Positions 7,419 to 14,366 of a DNA stretch of 33,226 nucleotides are shown one piece after another. A model generated the notes under the pieces. It did not search any database. It saw only the letters and a program-made list of their open reading frames with translations, and had not been told where the DNA came from. Position 1 is the first letter of the stretch. Every line of letters starts with the position of its first letter. The DNA comes from Candidatus Gallibacteroides avistercoris. Lineage in GTDB: Bacteria > Bacteroidota > Bacteroidia > Bacteroidales > CHK158-818. Where the stretch lies: assembly GCA_018714665.1 (NCBI GenBank), contig DVNA01000004.1, positions 1 to 33,226 of the forward strand, written 5' to 3'. The position numbers and the translations under genes are program-made.

Positions 7419-8465
7419 TCAATAGTTTATGTGTTTGGCCAATTCTTGTACTTTTTTGTAGTCGTCCGGTTTGCCGATGTCTATCCAGTATCCGATGATC
7501 GGGTATTTGATTACCCGTTTGTTGCGGCAAATCAGTTCCGTAATCAGGTCGGTAGCCTGGAATTTCTCCCCTTGGGGGATGAGCGAAAGCCATTCCCGTT
7601 TTATCAGGTATATGCCGGCATTGGCATAGTAGGTGTAGTTGGGTTTCTCTTCCAGACCGGTGATGCAGTTGCCCTCGGTTTCGACGATGGCGTAGGGGAC
7701 ATTGACACTGTACGGGACGGTGGCAATGGCCATATCGGCTTTCGAAGCGATGAACTCGGCATAAAACGCTTCGTAATCGATGTTGGTAAAGAGGTCGGAG
7801 TTCATAATCAGGACGGTGTCGTGGTTGAATTCCGGGATGAGCCCTACCGCCCCGATGGTTCCCAGAAATGCCGGTTCGGTAATGCAGGTTATCTGGCAAT
7901 CGGCCGATAGTGCCGACTCCTCGAAATGACGGACAATCTGCTCGCCCAAATAGTTGACCGTAACGTAAAAGCGTTCCACGCCGTAATCTTTCAGCCGGGC
8001 GATGTTGTGGTCGATGATGGCCCGTCCTCCCACGTTCAGCAGCGGCTTGGGGGTGGTATCGGTCAAGGGCCGCAGCCGTTCTCCCCGTCCGCCCGCCATG
8101 ATGACGGCATCTATGGGCAGGAGCGATTTTTGTTTGCTGAAATCATATACCTTTTCAATCGTTCCGTCTGCCCGCAGGAAGGGAACCAGCGATAACCGTA
8201 TCTGTTTGTACTGGCGGATTCTTTCCACCGAGAGGTTGGACTCCGACAGGGCGTGGAAGCGGGTGTGCATGATCGTATTGACGGGGTCGTCTAACGTACT
8301 GCCGGAGAGCAATCCCCGCCGTATGTCGCCGTCTGTCAGGGTTCCCACCAGTACCTCCCGTTCGTCTGTTACCAAAAGCGTCAGGATGGTCCCGCTTATT
8401 TTCTGCATGGCATCGCGGATGGTGGCCGAATGGGGGATCAGGTAAGAAGAGTATTCGAGCGTCAT
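7419..8465 (-). CDS. ptmE: CBS-domain nucleotidyltransferase, PtmE-like glucosamine-1-phosphate guanylyltransferase
   Basis: A 348-residue two-part protein. Residues 1 to about 113 form a tandem CBS module, with the first unit around residues 5-66 (GTLTDGDIRRGLL) and the second around 67-113. Residues 117-348 are a sugar-phosphate nucleotidyltransferase with GGRGERLRPLT at 125-135 and PKPLL at 139-143. The same fusion is found in PtmE of Campylobacter, which makes GDP-glucosamine from glucosamine-1-phosphate and GTP and opens the GDP-linked legionaminate route. Nucleotide choice cannot be proven from sequence; family and context support GTP. The CBS part suggests regulation by an adenine nucleotide, which is an inference. 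It overlaps the legG stop codon by 4 bases. Confidence 0.85.
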   Translation of the reverse strand: MTLEYSSYLIPHSATIRDAMQKISGTILTLLVTDEREVLVGTLTDGDIRRGLLSGSTLDDPVNTIMHTRFHALSESNLSVERIRQYKQIRLSLVPFLRADGTIEKVYDFSKQKSLLPIDAVIMAGGRGERLRPLTDTTPKPLLNVGGRAIIDHNIARLKDYGVERFYVTVNYLGEQIVRHFEESALSADCQITCITEPAFLGTIGAVGLIPEFNHDTVLIMNSDLFTNIDYEAFYAEFIASKADMAIATVPYSVNVPYAIVETEGNCITGLEEKPNYTYYANAGIYLIKREWLSLIPQGEKFQATDLITELICRNKRVIKYPIIGYWIDIGKPDDYKKVQELAKHINY

Positions 8466-9628
8466 AGTTGTTTCAGGTCGTAAAAAGATTTGGGTATTAG
8501 GCGACGGAAATCGTCCTGTTGTTTCAGTATCTCCACAATTCTCCGGGCCGTGTCGGGTTGTTCGTACGGATTGGTCGTCGAGGCGGCTGTTTGCGCCATT
8601 TTATCGGAAAAGGCCGTTCTAATGGCCGCTTCAATAGCTTTTTCCGAGCACTCACAATCGATAACCGACGAGGCTTTTAACCGACCCTTCTGCCGGTTCC
8701 CGATATTGACGGTAGGGATGCCGAACGAGGGGACCTCCAATACTCCGCTCGACGAGTTTCCGACCACGGCCGACACGTATTGCAGGCAGGAGAGGTAACG
8801 CAGGTGTCCCAACGAAGGGTAGGCCGCACACCGTTGGGGATGTGCGGAGACATATTCCGTTATCAGCGAGATAATCTCCCGCCCCTGTGTGTCGGAGTTG
8901 GGATGCGTGAAGAGTATCTTGGTTTGGGGAAAGGCATCGAGCGCCCGTAACAGCTCTTTCAGCTGTTCGGTGGCCGGGTGCGATTCGAGTGTTTCGGGAT
9001 GGAATGTAACGAGCAGGGTCGGGCAATCCAACGAAAAGGCGAGGGCGTTTTCCAGCTCCTCTTTTCCCAACAGGGGCAGGTGGCGGATGTTGTCCACCCC
9101 CAGGGCTCCGACGTTGAATACGGTCGAGGGGTTTTCGCCCAGCTGGATGATTCGGTTCCGATAGACCTCGGTCGAGGGGAAGTGCAGGTGGCTCATCTTG
9201 GTGATGGAGTGGCGTATGGCGTCGTCGAAGGCGCCCTCGGTAACATCCCCTCCGGAGATGTGTGCCACCGGTATTTTGTAGAGCAGTGCGGCCGAGGCGG
9301 CAGCCAGCATTTCATAACGGTCGCCTAAGAGTACGATCAAATCGGGTTGCAGCGATTCGTAGGCATCGGCCAGCCCGATCATGCCCAATCCCGTTGATTT
9401 GGCCGTGCCGTTGGCCGTGTCGGAGGATAGCAGCATCTCTACCTTCCGGTCTATCGTAAATCCGTCGGCCTCGATCTCCCGGTAGGTCAAGCCGAACTCC
9501 GGGGAGAGGTGCGTGTTGGTAGCGATGATTTGCAGTTGCCACGACGTTTCCGCATCGATGAGGTGCATCAATCGGCTCATTAATCCATATTCGGCACGGC
9601 TGCCGGTTACCACGCAAATCTTTTTCAT
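8462..9628 (-). CDS. legG: NeuC/LegG-type hydrolysing NDP-sugar 2-epimerase
   Basis: A 388-residue GT-B fold enzyme of the NeuC/WecB superfamily. The N-terminal GSRAEYG motif (residues 8-14) is diagnostic of the hydrolysing branch. Later landmarks are LLGDRYEML (near 100), HISGGDVTEGAFDD (near 123-136, with catalytic acidic residues), TFHPE, and a NSSSGVLEVPSFG nucleotide-binding block near 293-305. In the legionaminate pathway it removes the nucleotide and inverts C2, giving free 2,4-diacetamido-2,4,6-trideoxymannose; in NeuC the same chemistry yields ManNAc. Assignment as LegG rests on the LegB/LegC/LegH/PtmE neighbours. Overlaps of 4 bases with both legI and ptmE indicate one operon. Confidence 0.9.
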   Translation of the reverse strand: MKKICVVTGSRAEYGLMSRLMHLIDAETSWQLQIIATNTHLSPEFGLTYREIEADGFTIDRKVEMLLSSDTANGTAKSTGLGMIGLADAYESLQPDLIVLLGDRYEMLAAASAALLYKIPVAHISGGDVTEGAFDDAIRHSITKMSHLHFPSTEVYRNRIIQLGENPSTVFNVGALGVDNIRHLPLLGKEELENALAFSLDCPTLLVTFHPETLESHPATEQLKELLRALDAFPQTKILFTHPNSDTQGREIISLITEYVSAHPQRCAAYPSLGHLRYLSCLQYVSAVVGNSSSGVLEVPSFGIPTVNIGNRQKGRLKASSVIDCECSEKAIEAAIRTAFSDKMAQTAASTTNPYEQPDTARRIVEILKQQDDFRRLIPKSFYDLKQL

Positions 9629-10632
9629 AGGGTAATCAGTTCGTCGGGTTTATAGTCTCTGTTTGCCGGAGTTCCGATGATTTCGTTCCATTTCATCGGA
9701 GAAATACCGATTCCCGGCCGTTTGGTCGTCAGGTTGTTTTCGGTGAACAGTTCTCCTTGACGGATCTCGGTGGCCGCCACAATGCTTTTGCGGGCTACGG
9801 CCCGGTTCTCCGCTTCTCCGGCGAGGGGTTGCTTGGTCTCTCCCTCTAAGGCTTTTTCTACGGCCCGGATAGAGGCTACCAGCTGTTTCAGCTCTTCGGG
9901 TTCGATGGAGGCTTTGTGGTCCGGCCCCGCCATCTGGCGGTCGAGGGTGAAATGTTTTTCAATCACGCAAGCTCCCAACGCCGCGGCGGCCACGGCAATG
10001 GCCGTTCCCTCGGTGTGGTCCGAATAGCCTGTTTTGACCCCGAATATCTCTCCTAACCGCCGCATCGCATGCAGGTGGACATCCTCGTACGGGGCGGGGT
10101 ATTCGGTGGTACAGTGCAGCAGGGTGATTTTCTCTTTGGTCAGTCCGTTGGCTGTCAATACCGACAGGGCCTCTCCAATCTCTTCGAGCGACGACATGCC
10201 GGTAGAGAGGATAATCGGTTTCCCGCTCCGGGCAATCTGAACCAGGTAGGGGTAGTTGGTAATTTCGCCGGAGGGGATTTTCCAGGTGTCGATGTCGAGC
10301 CGCAACAGCAGGTCGATGCTCTCCTGGTCGAACGGCGATGAGAGAAAACCGATTCCCCGGCTGGCGCAATAGTCGGCCAGCAGGTAGAAGTCCGTCTCCG
10401 ACAGGGCGAGCCGTCGCAACATATCCAGTTGGTTTTCGTCGGTCGTCTCCGGTTGGTTCTGGCGTTGGTATGCTGCCTGGGGGGCAGCTGCCGAAGCCAG
10501 TTTTTCGGGGACGAAGGTTTGGAATTTCACATAATCGGCCTTTGCCTCAGCCGCGGCATCTATCAGCCGTCGGGCTATGGCGATGTCGCCGTTGTGGTTT
10601 ACCCCGATCTCTGCAATAACGATGGTCTTCAT
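9625..10632 (-). CDS. legI: N,N'-diacetyllegionaminate synthase (NeuB family)
   Basis: This enzyme condenses phosphoenolpyruvate with the 2,4-diacetamido sugar to form the nine-carbon acid. The 335-residue product has the NeuB TIM-barrel start AEIGVNHNGD (about residues 7-16), the KFQTF strand (about 36-40), KIPSGEITNYP (about 117-127), LLHCTTEYPAP (near 156) and an EKHFTLDR motif (near 220). The last 55 or so residues, from about ARKSIVA, form the antifreeze-like SAF domain that covers the active site in the dimer. NeuB, LegI and PseI share these motifs; context selects LegI. It overlaps legH and legG by 4 bases on each side. Confidence 0.92.
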   Translation of the reverse strand: MKTIVIAEIGVNHNGDIAIARRLIDAAAEAKADYVKFQTFVPEKLASAAAPQAAYQRQNQPETTDENQLDMLRRLALSETDFYLLADYCASRGIGFLSSPFDQESIDLLLRLDIDTWKIPSGEITNYPYLVQIARSGKPIILSTGMSSLEEIGEALSVLTANGLTKEKITLLHCTTEYPAPYEDVHLHAMRRLGEIFGVKTGYSDHTEGTAIAVAAAALGACVIEKHFTLDRQMAGPDHKASIEPEELKQLVASIRAVEKALEGETKQPLAGEAENRAVARKSIVAATEIRQGELFTENNLTTKRPGIGISPMKWNEIIGTPANRDYKPDELITL

Positions 10633-11267
10633 AGCGATTGTGTCCGATGGGCCGGTTGCCCGATGTAGGTTCCCGGTGTGATGATGTCGCGGCTTACCAA
10701 ACTTCCTGCGCCTAAAATAACCCGTTGTGTGACGGATATGCTGTGGAAAACGGTACAGTTACTCCCGATAAAGCACTCTTTGCCTATCTCTACCTCTCCG
10801 TTGAGGATGGCTCCGGTAGAGAGGTGCGTGTGCGAATGGACGATGGTGTCGTGTTCGACGATGGCCCCGGTGTTGATAATGCAGTTTTCGCCTATTTTAG
10901 CCCCGGCATTGACTACGGCCCGGTTCAGGATGATGGTACCCTCCCCGATTTGGGCGTGCCGCGAAACGACGGCGTAGGGAGAGATGAGGGTGGCGAATTG
11001 GCCTCCCATGATTTTTATCTGGTCGAATATGGCAACGCGCCGGGCGGCCGACTTGATCTGTCCCAACGTAATCAGAAATTCGTGGTCGGTCTCTACCCAT
11101 TGGGCAAACTCGTCGTCCGTCCCCACGATGGGGTAACCTAAAACCGTTTCTCCTACCCGTTCGGGTACGTCCAGAATTCCTTCTATCATTACGTTGTCCA
11201 TGAGTTCAATCGCGTTGATGCACGATTTACAGTGGCCTCCGCCTCCAATTAAGATTAGTTTTTTCAT
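10629..11267 (-). CDS. legH: Left-handed beta-helix N-acetyltransferase (PglD/LegH type)
   Basis: A 212-residue protein of the PglD/NeuD family. The N-terminal LILIGGGGHCKS (residues 4-15) is the sugar-nucleotide binding turn. Residues about 95-212 contain hexapeptide repeats forming a left-handed beta-helix (for example IGEGTIILNRAVVNAGAKIG), which binds acetyl-CoA; a conserved His (VEHDTIVHSHTHLSTGA region, about 137-153) serves as base in PglD. The expected role is acetylation of the 4-amino group made by LegC. It sits between legC and legI with 4-base overlaps. A NeuD-like role in sialic acid O-acetylation or stability is the alternative, but the adjacent dehydratase/aminotransferase pair favours LegH. 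Confidence 0.88.
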   Translation of the reverse strand: MKKLILIGGGGHCKSCINAIELMDNVMIEGILDVPERVGETVLGYPIVGTDDEFAQWVETDHEFLITLGQIKSAARRVAIFDQIKIMGGQFATLISPYAVVSRHAQIGEGTIILNRAVVNAGAKIGENCIINTGAIVEHDTIVHSHTHLSTGAILNGEVEIGKECFIGSNCTVFHSISVTQRVILGAGSLVSRDIITPGTYIGQPAHRTQSL

Positions 11268-12406
11268 AATACCACGCTGCTTGGAATGTTAATAATTCGC
11301 TCTTCTAACCAGTGAGCGTTTGTCAAGTGGTCGTGTTGGCACTGTTCGAACATGGGCAACTGGGTCATCAGTCGCCATGCCGGACGGGTCATGACGCCGT
11401 TATCATTGCTGTATGCCAGAAATTCATCTCGCGATTCCTTGTCGGGCATAATCAGTGTATTCAACCAATAGTTCGATTGACACCCCTCCGGTTCGGTAAA
11501 AAACGAAACCGGCAACGCCTCGAAAAATGCGTTGTAGCGGTGGGCAATCTCTCGTTTCTTTTCGATGAAAAGGGGCAGATTCTCCATTTGTGCACACCCT
11601 AAGGCAGCGTTGATGTTGGGCATCCGGTAGTTGTATCCTATCGCATCGTGTACAAATTCCCACCGGTGGGGCAGTTTGGCCTGGGTAGTCAGGTGTTTGG
11701 CCCGGGCTCCTAAGTCGGCATCTTGAAAAAGCAACATCCCGCCTCCTCCCGTGGTGACGGTTTTGTTTCCGTTAAAACTTAAAACGCCGATTTTACCGAA
11801 CGTTCCGGTATGTTTCCCCTTGTAGAAGCTACCCAAACTTTCGGCGGCATCTTCCACCACGGCGATGTGGTACCGGTTGCAAACCTCCAACAATTCGTCC
11901 AGGTGTACCGGGTGCCCGAATGTGTGCATCGGTACGCAGGCTGCAATCCGGTTTCCGGTTGTCCGGTTGTAACAACCATCGCCCCGCATCTGGGCATTCT
12001 CTTTCAACCATTGCTCCACGGCGGCGGGGGATAGCCCCAACGTGTCGCGGTCCACATCCAGAAATACCGGACGGGCGCCGATGTAGCTGATGGCATTTGC
12101 CGTAGCGATGAAAGTGAGGGGTTGGGTAATCACTTCGTCGTATTGCTTTACGCCGGCCAACAGCAGGGCCATGTGCAGGGCGTTGGTGCCGTTTACGCAG
12201 ACAACGGCCCGGGCCGCTCCGGTATAGTCGGCCACCATCTCTTCGAAACGATCTACAAATTTCCCTACGCTCGATACGAACGTAGAGTCGATACACGCTT
12301 CCAGATAACGCTTTTCGTTCCCTGCAAAACAGGGTGCGTGCAGCGGAATTGTTCCCTCCGTCCCCGCATAGAGCGTTTTTATGAATGATACGATCTGGTT
12401 ATACAT
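11264..12406 (-). CDS. legC: LegC-type PLP-dependent sugar aminotransferase
   Basis: A 380-residue DegT/DnrJ/EryC1/StrS-fold aminotransferase. It has the NGTNALHMAL phosphate-binding block (residues 72-81), QPLTFIATANA (95-105), an EDAAESLGS block (185-193) whose aspartate contacts the pyridine nitrogen of PLP, and the Schiff-base lysine Lys215 in SFNGNKTVTTGGGG. The protein would use the 4-keto sugar from LegB and glutamate to form the 4-amino sugar. The N-terminal sequence (FIKTLYAG, IPLHAPCFAGNEKRYL) is characteristic of the LegC subgroup rather than PglE/PseC, as I recognise it. It overlaps legB by 8 bases and legH by 4 bases. Confidence 0.92.
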   Translation of the reverse strand: MYNQIVSFIKTLYAGTEGTIPLHAPCFAGNEKRYLEACIDSTFVSSVGKFVDRFEEMVADYTGAARAVVCVNGTNALHMALLLAGVKQYDEVITQPLTFIATANAISYIGARPVFLDVDRDTLGLSPAAVEQWLKENAQMRGDGCYNRTTGNRIAACVPMHTFGHPVHLDELLEVCNRYHIAVVEDAAESLGSFYKGKHTGTFGKIGVLSFNGNKTVTTGGGGMLLFQDADLGARAKHLTTQAKLPHRWEFVHDAIGYNYRMPNINAALGCAQMENLPLFIEKKREIAHRYNAFFEALPVSFFTEPEGCQSNYWLNTLIMPDKESRDEFLAYSNDNGVMTRPAWRLMTQLPMFEQCQHDHLTNAHWLEERIINIPSSVVL

Positions 12407-13379
12407 TGTATATCTGCCATTTGTAGTTCTTTAAATGTTCGGGTTGGGTAAACCATTGTACGGTTTTCGACAACCCCTCTTCTATGGTATGTCGGGGGGT
12501 GAAACCGGTCAATTTGTGTAGCAGCGAGTTGTCTCCCCACAACCGGAAAACTTCCGATTTCACCGGACGAATCCTGACCTTATCTTCGATAAAGCGTACC
12601 TCCTCTTTTCCCATGATCCGGGCAATCAGCGAGAGAGTGTCGCGCATCGATATTTCGTAGTTGGAGGCGATGTTCACCTCCTGTCCGATGGCTTCGGGGC
12701 ATTGTGCCAGGGCGATAAAACCGGCGCAGGTATCCTCCACGTAGTTGAAATCGCGGGTGGGCGAGAGCGATCCCAGTTTAATCTCTTCGGCACCGTTGGC
12801 GATTTGCGTGATGATGGTGGGGATGATGGCTCTGGCCGATTGACGGGGTCCGTATGTGTTGAACGGACGGGCAATGATTACCGGCAAGTCAAAAGCGCTG
12901 TAAAAACTCTTTGCCAGGGCGTCTGCTCCGATTTTGGAGGCGGAGTAGGGCGATTGCGGCTGTTTGGGATGGTTTTCGTCGATGGGCACGTAACGGGCTG
13001 TCCCATATACCTCGGAGGTGGAGGTTACCACCACCCGTTCCACCTTTTCTTCCCATGCGGCCTGGCAGATGTTGAGCGTACCCTTTACGTTGGTATCTAT
13101 GTAGCTGTCGGGGGCGATGTACGAGTAGGGTATGGCGATCAGTGCGGCCAGGTGGAATACCGTGTCGATGCCCTGCATGATATGCCGGCAGAGATGGGGG
13201 TCGCGTACATCGCCCGCTACCACCTCCAAAGCAGGGTGTTCCAATCCTTCGAGCCAACCCCGGTATCCGAACGAGTTGTAGTAGGACAGGGCCCGTACCC
13301 GGTATCCTTGTGCTAAAAGCATTTCGGTCAAATGCGAACCGATAAAGCCGTCTGCTCCTGTAACCAATATATGCTGCAT
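12399..13379 (-). CDS. legB: LegB-type NAD-dependent NDP-sugar 4,6-dehydratase
   Basis: A 326-residue extended short-chain dehydrogenase/reductase. The Rossmann motif TGADGFIG is at residues 7-14. The catalytic set consists of SEVYG (within TSTSEVYGT, 119-127) and YxxxK (Tyr145, Lys149 in YSASKIGAD). The family oxidises C4 and removes water across C5-C6 of an N-acetylglucosamine nucleotide to form the 4-keto-6-deoxy sugar, the first committed step here. ATG 13379 is chosen; a TTG two codons upstream (13385) is possible. The gap to the upstream gene stop at 13390 is 10 bases. Its tyrosine/lysine active site and full length indicate a functional enzyme. Confidence 0.92.
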   Translation of the reverse strand: MQHILVTGADGFIGSHLTEMLLAQGYRVRALSYYNSFGYRGWLEGLEHPALEVVAGDVRDPHLCRHIMQGIDTVFHLAALIAIPYSYIAPDSYIDTNVKGTLNICQAAWEEKVERVVVTSTSEVYGTARYVPIDENHPKQPQSPYSASKIGADALAKSFYSAFDLPVIIARPFNTYGPRQSARAIIPTIITQIANGAEEIKLGSLSPTRDFNYVEDTCAGFIALAQCPEAIGQEVNIASNYEISMRDTLSLIARIMGKEEVRFIEDKVRIRPVKSEVFRLWGDNSLLHKLTGFTPRHTIEEGLSKTVQWFTQPEHLKNYKWQIYNV

Positions 13380-13389
13380 AGGCAATCTG

Positions 13390-14259
13390 TTAAAGTTCTG
13401 GTTCTATTTTTATACGCTCAAACGCATCGATGTACGAGTTGGGCGTGATGTTGAAAATCTCTTTGTGCAGATAGCGTGCATACGCTTTTATCTGGAAATA
13501 GCCTTTGAACACGACGTACATGTGGTAAAGTATTTCGTAAAGTTTCGACGACTGGTCGTTGTGGTCGCGTGCCTTTACCTGTACGGCCTGTTGGGTATAG
13601 AAGTGTTTGGCGCCGTAATATACGGTGTTGTCGTCGTCCACCATCACCTCCGATAGCCAGGAGTGTTCGGCCCCGGCCAGGTAGAGTCGCTCGAAGGGCA
13701 TCCGCAGCCCCAACATGATGGCCGGAATCAGGACATTGTGCGGACGGGGCATCCCCCAGCCTTTTTTGTAAAGGGGATAGGTTATGCATTTGAATCCCTC
13801 TACCGGAGTGGTATTGTAGAAATGCAGAAAGATGTTCGGGTTCTTCGCCACCAGCTCCTGCCAGGTTTTGTGCGAACGGGACCGGACGGGCATGAACAGG
13901 TGCATCGGCCAGGTTACCGTTTGCGAGATAGTCCCGAAGAGCCGTTCGGTCGATTCGGGTTGAAGCCAGAAATAGGGGTCGGCCACCACGTACAGTTCCG
14001 GTTTTACGACGGTAAATTGTTTGGAACAGGCCGAGAAGTTTACCATCAGGCAACATTTGTCCTGCCAAAAGGAGGGCGATTTCTCAATGAGTCCGTTCAA
14101 CGAGGGGCCGTTGCCCATCACCACCAACTCTTTGGGATGGGTAACAGACAGGGGTACGTCCGTATGGAATTTTGTAAAAAGGAGAATTTTTACAAAACTG
14201 AGAGCCGTTTGTACGCAATCGGCGGTAAAATATTGCATCTTGTCTAAAAACGGAGTCAT
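13390..14259 (-). CDS. Unassigned protein with GT42-like features; candidate legionaminic acid transferase
   Basis: A 289-residue protein with no firm family assignment. GNGPSL lies at residues 49-54, followed by LMVNFSAC (71-78) and KPELYVVADPYFW (86-98). A central block runs from PRPHNVLIP (171-179) through MLGLRMPFERLYLAGAE (182-198). A late ITPNSYIDAF block lies at 271-280. These occur in the same order and with comparable spacing as landmarks I recall in GT42 sialyltransferases such as CstI/CstII (AGNGPSL, then a CNQF/YNPSLF region, then IALGYKEIYLSGIDF, then LCPNSLL). His219 in GAKHFY sits between the last two blocks, about where the GT42 catalytic histidine is found. GNGPSL also occurs in DUF115/Maf proteins, which transfer nonulosonic acids. 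It is the first gene of the operon that makes CMP-legionaminate, so an acceptor-specific transfer role is inferred. No signal peptide is evident; residues 17-29 are moderately hydrophobic. Confidence 0.6.
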   Translation of the reverse strand: MTPFLDKMQYFTADCVQTALSFVKILLFTKFHTDVPLSVTHPKELVVMGNGPSLNGLIEKSPSFWQDKCCLMVNFSACSKQFTVVKPELYVVADPYFWLQPESTERLFGTISQTVTWPMHLFMPVRSRSHKTWQELVAKNPNIFLHFYNTTPVEGFKCITYPLYKKGWGMPRPHNVLIPAIMLGLRMPFERLYLAGAEHSWLSEVMVDDDNTVYYGAKHFYTQQAVQVKARDHNDQSSKLYEILYHMYVVFKGYFQIKAYARYLHKEIFNITPNSYIDAFERIKIEPEL

Positions 14260-14279
14260 AGTTTACGGCCTATTTTTTA

Positions 14280-14287
14280 CAAATGTA
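14280..14287 (-). promoter_or_regulatory. Bacteroidetes -7 element for the legionaminate operon
   Basis: On the minus strand the bases read TACATTTG, matching TAnnTTTG. The element is 20 bases before the ATG at 14259, giving a very short leader. The -33 region coincides with one half of the inverted repeat at 14295-14311 (TTTTCGT read on this strand). The nine genes downstream, from 14259 to 6218, have no gap above 10 bases and would share this promoter. Confidence 0.65.
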
Positions 14288-14294
14288 CATAAAC

Positions 14295-14311
14295 TTTTCG
14301 TGAAACGAAAA
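14295..14311. promoter_or_regulatory. Perfect inverted repeat centred between divergent promoters
   Basis: TTTTCGT (14295-14301) and ACGAAAA (14305-14311) are a perfect 7-bp inverted repeat separated by GAA. Each half lies at the -33 position of one of the two divergent promoters. This could be an operator, or simply two -33 elements facing each other. Confidence 0.5.
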
Positions 14312-14317
14312 AAATAT

Positions 14318-14325
14318 TATCTTTG
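14318..14325 (+). promoter_or_regulatory. Bacteroidetes -7 element for the GT4/GT2 pair
   Basis: TATCTTTG fits TAnnTTTG and lies 41 bases before the ATG at 14367. The TTTC at 14296-14299, 18 bases upstream, is the probable -33 element and belongs to the inverted repeat shared with the divergent promoter. Confidence 0.65.
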
Positions 14326-14366
14326 TCTAAGGCAGACCGCTTGCCGTTTGAGTGATATATGGAGAG

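Noticed and set aside
6724..13379. Reading the NeuA/NeuB/NeuC-like genes as a Neu5Ac pathway.
   Set aside because: LegB, LegC and LegH, which make the 2,4-diacetamido-6-deoxy precursor, and a PtmE-type enzyme are in the same operon; a Neu5Ac pathway needs none of them.
6724..13379. Pseudaminic acid pathway.
   Set aside because: The nucleotide-removing enzyme is a NeuC-type hydrolysing epimerase (GSRAEYG), not the PseG type, and the acetyltransferase is a beta-helix PglD/LegH type, not a GNAT PseH.
14295..14325. Invertible phase-variable promoter.
   Set aside because: The inverted repeat arms are only 3 bases apart, so there is no invertible segment, and no recombinase gene is nearby.
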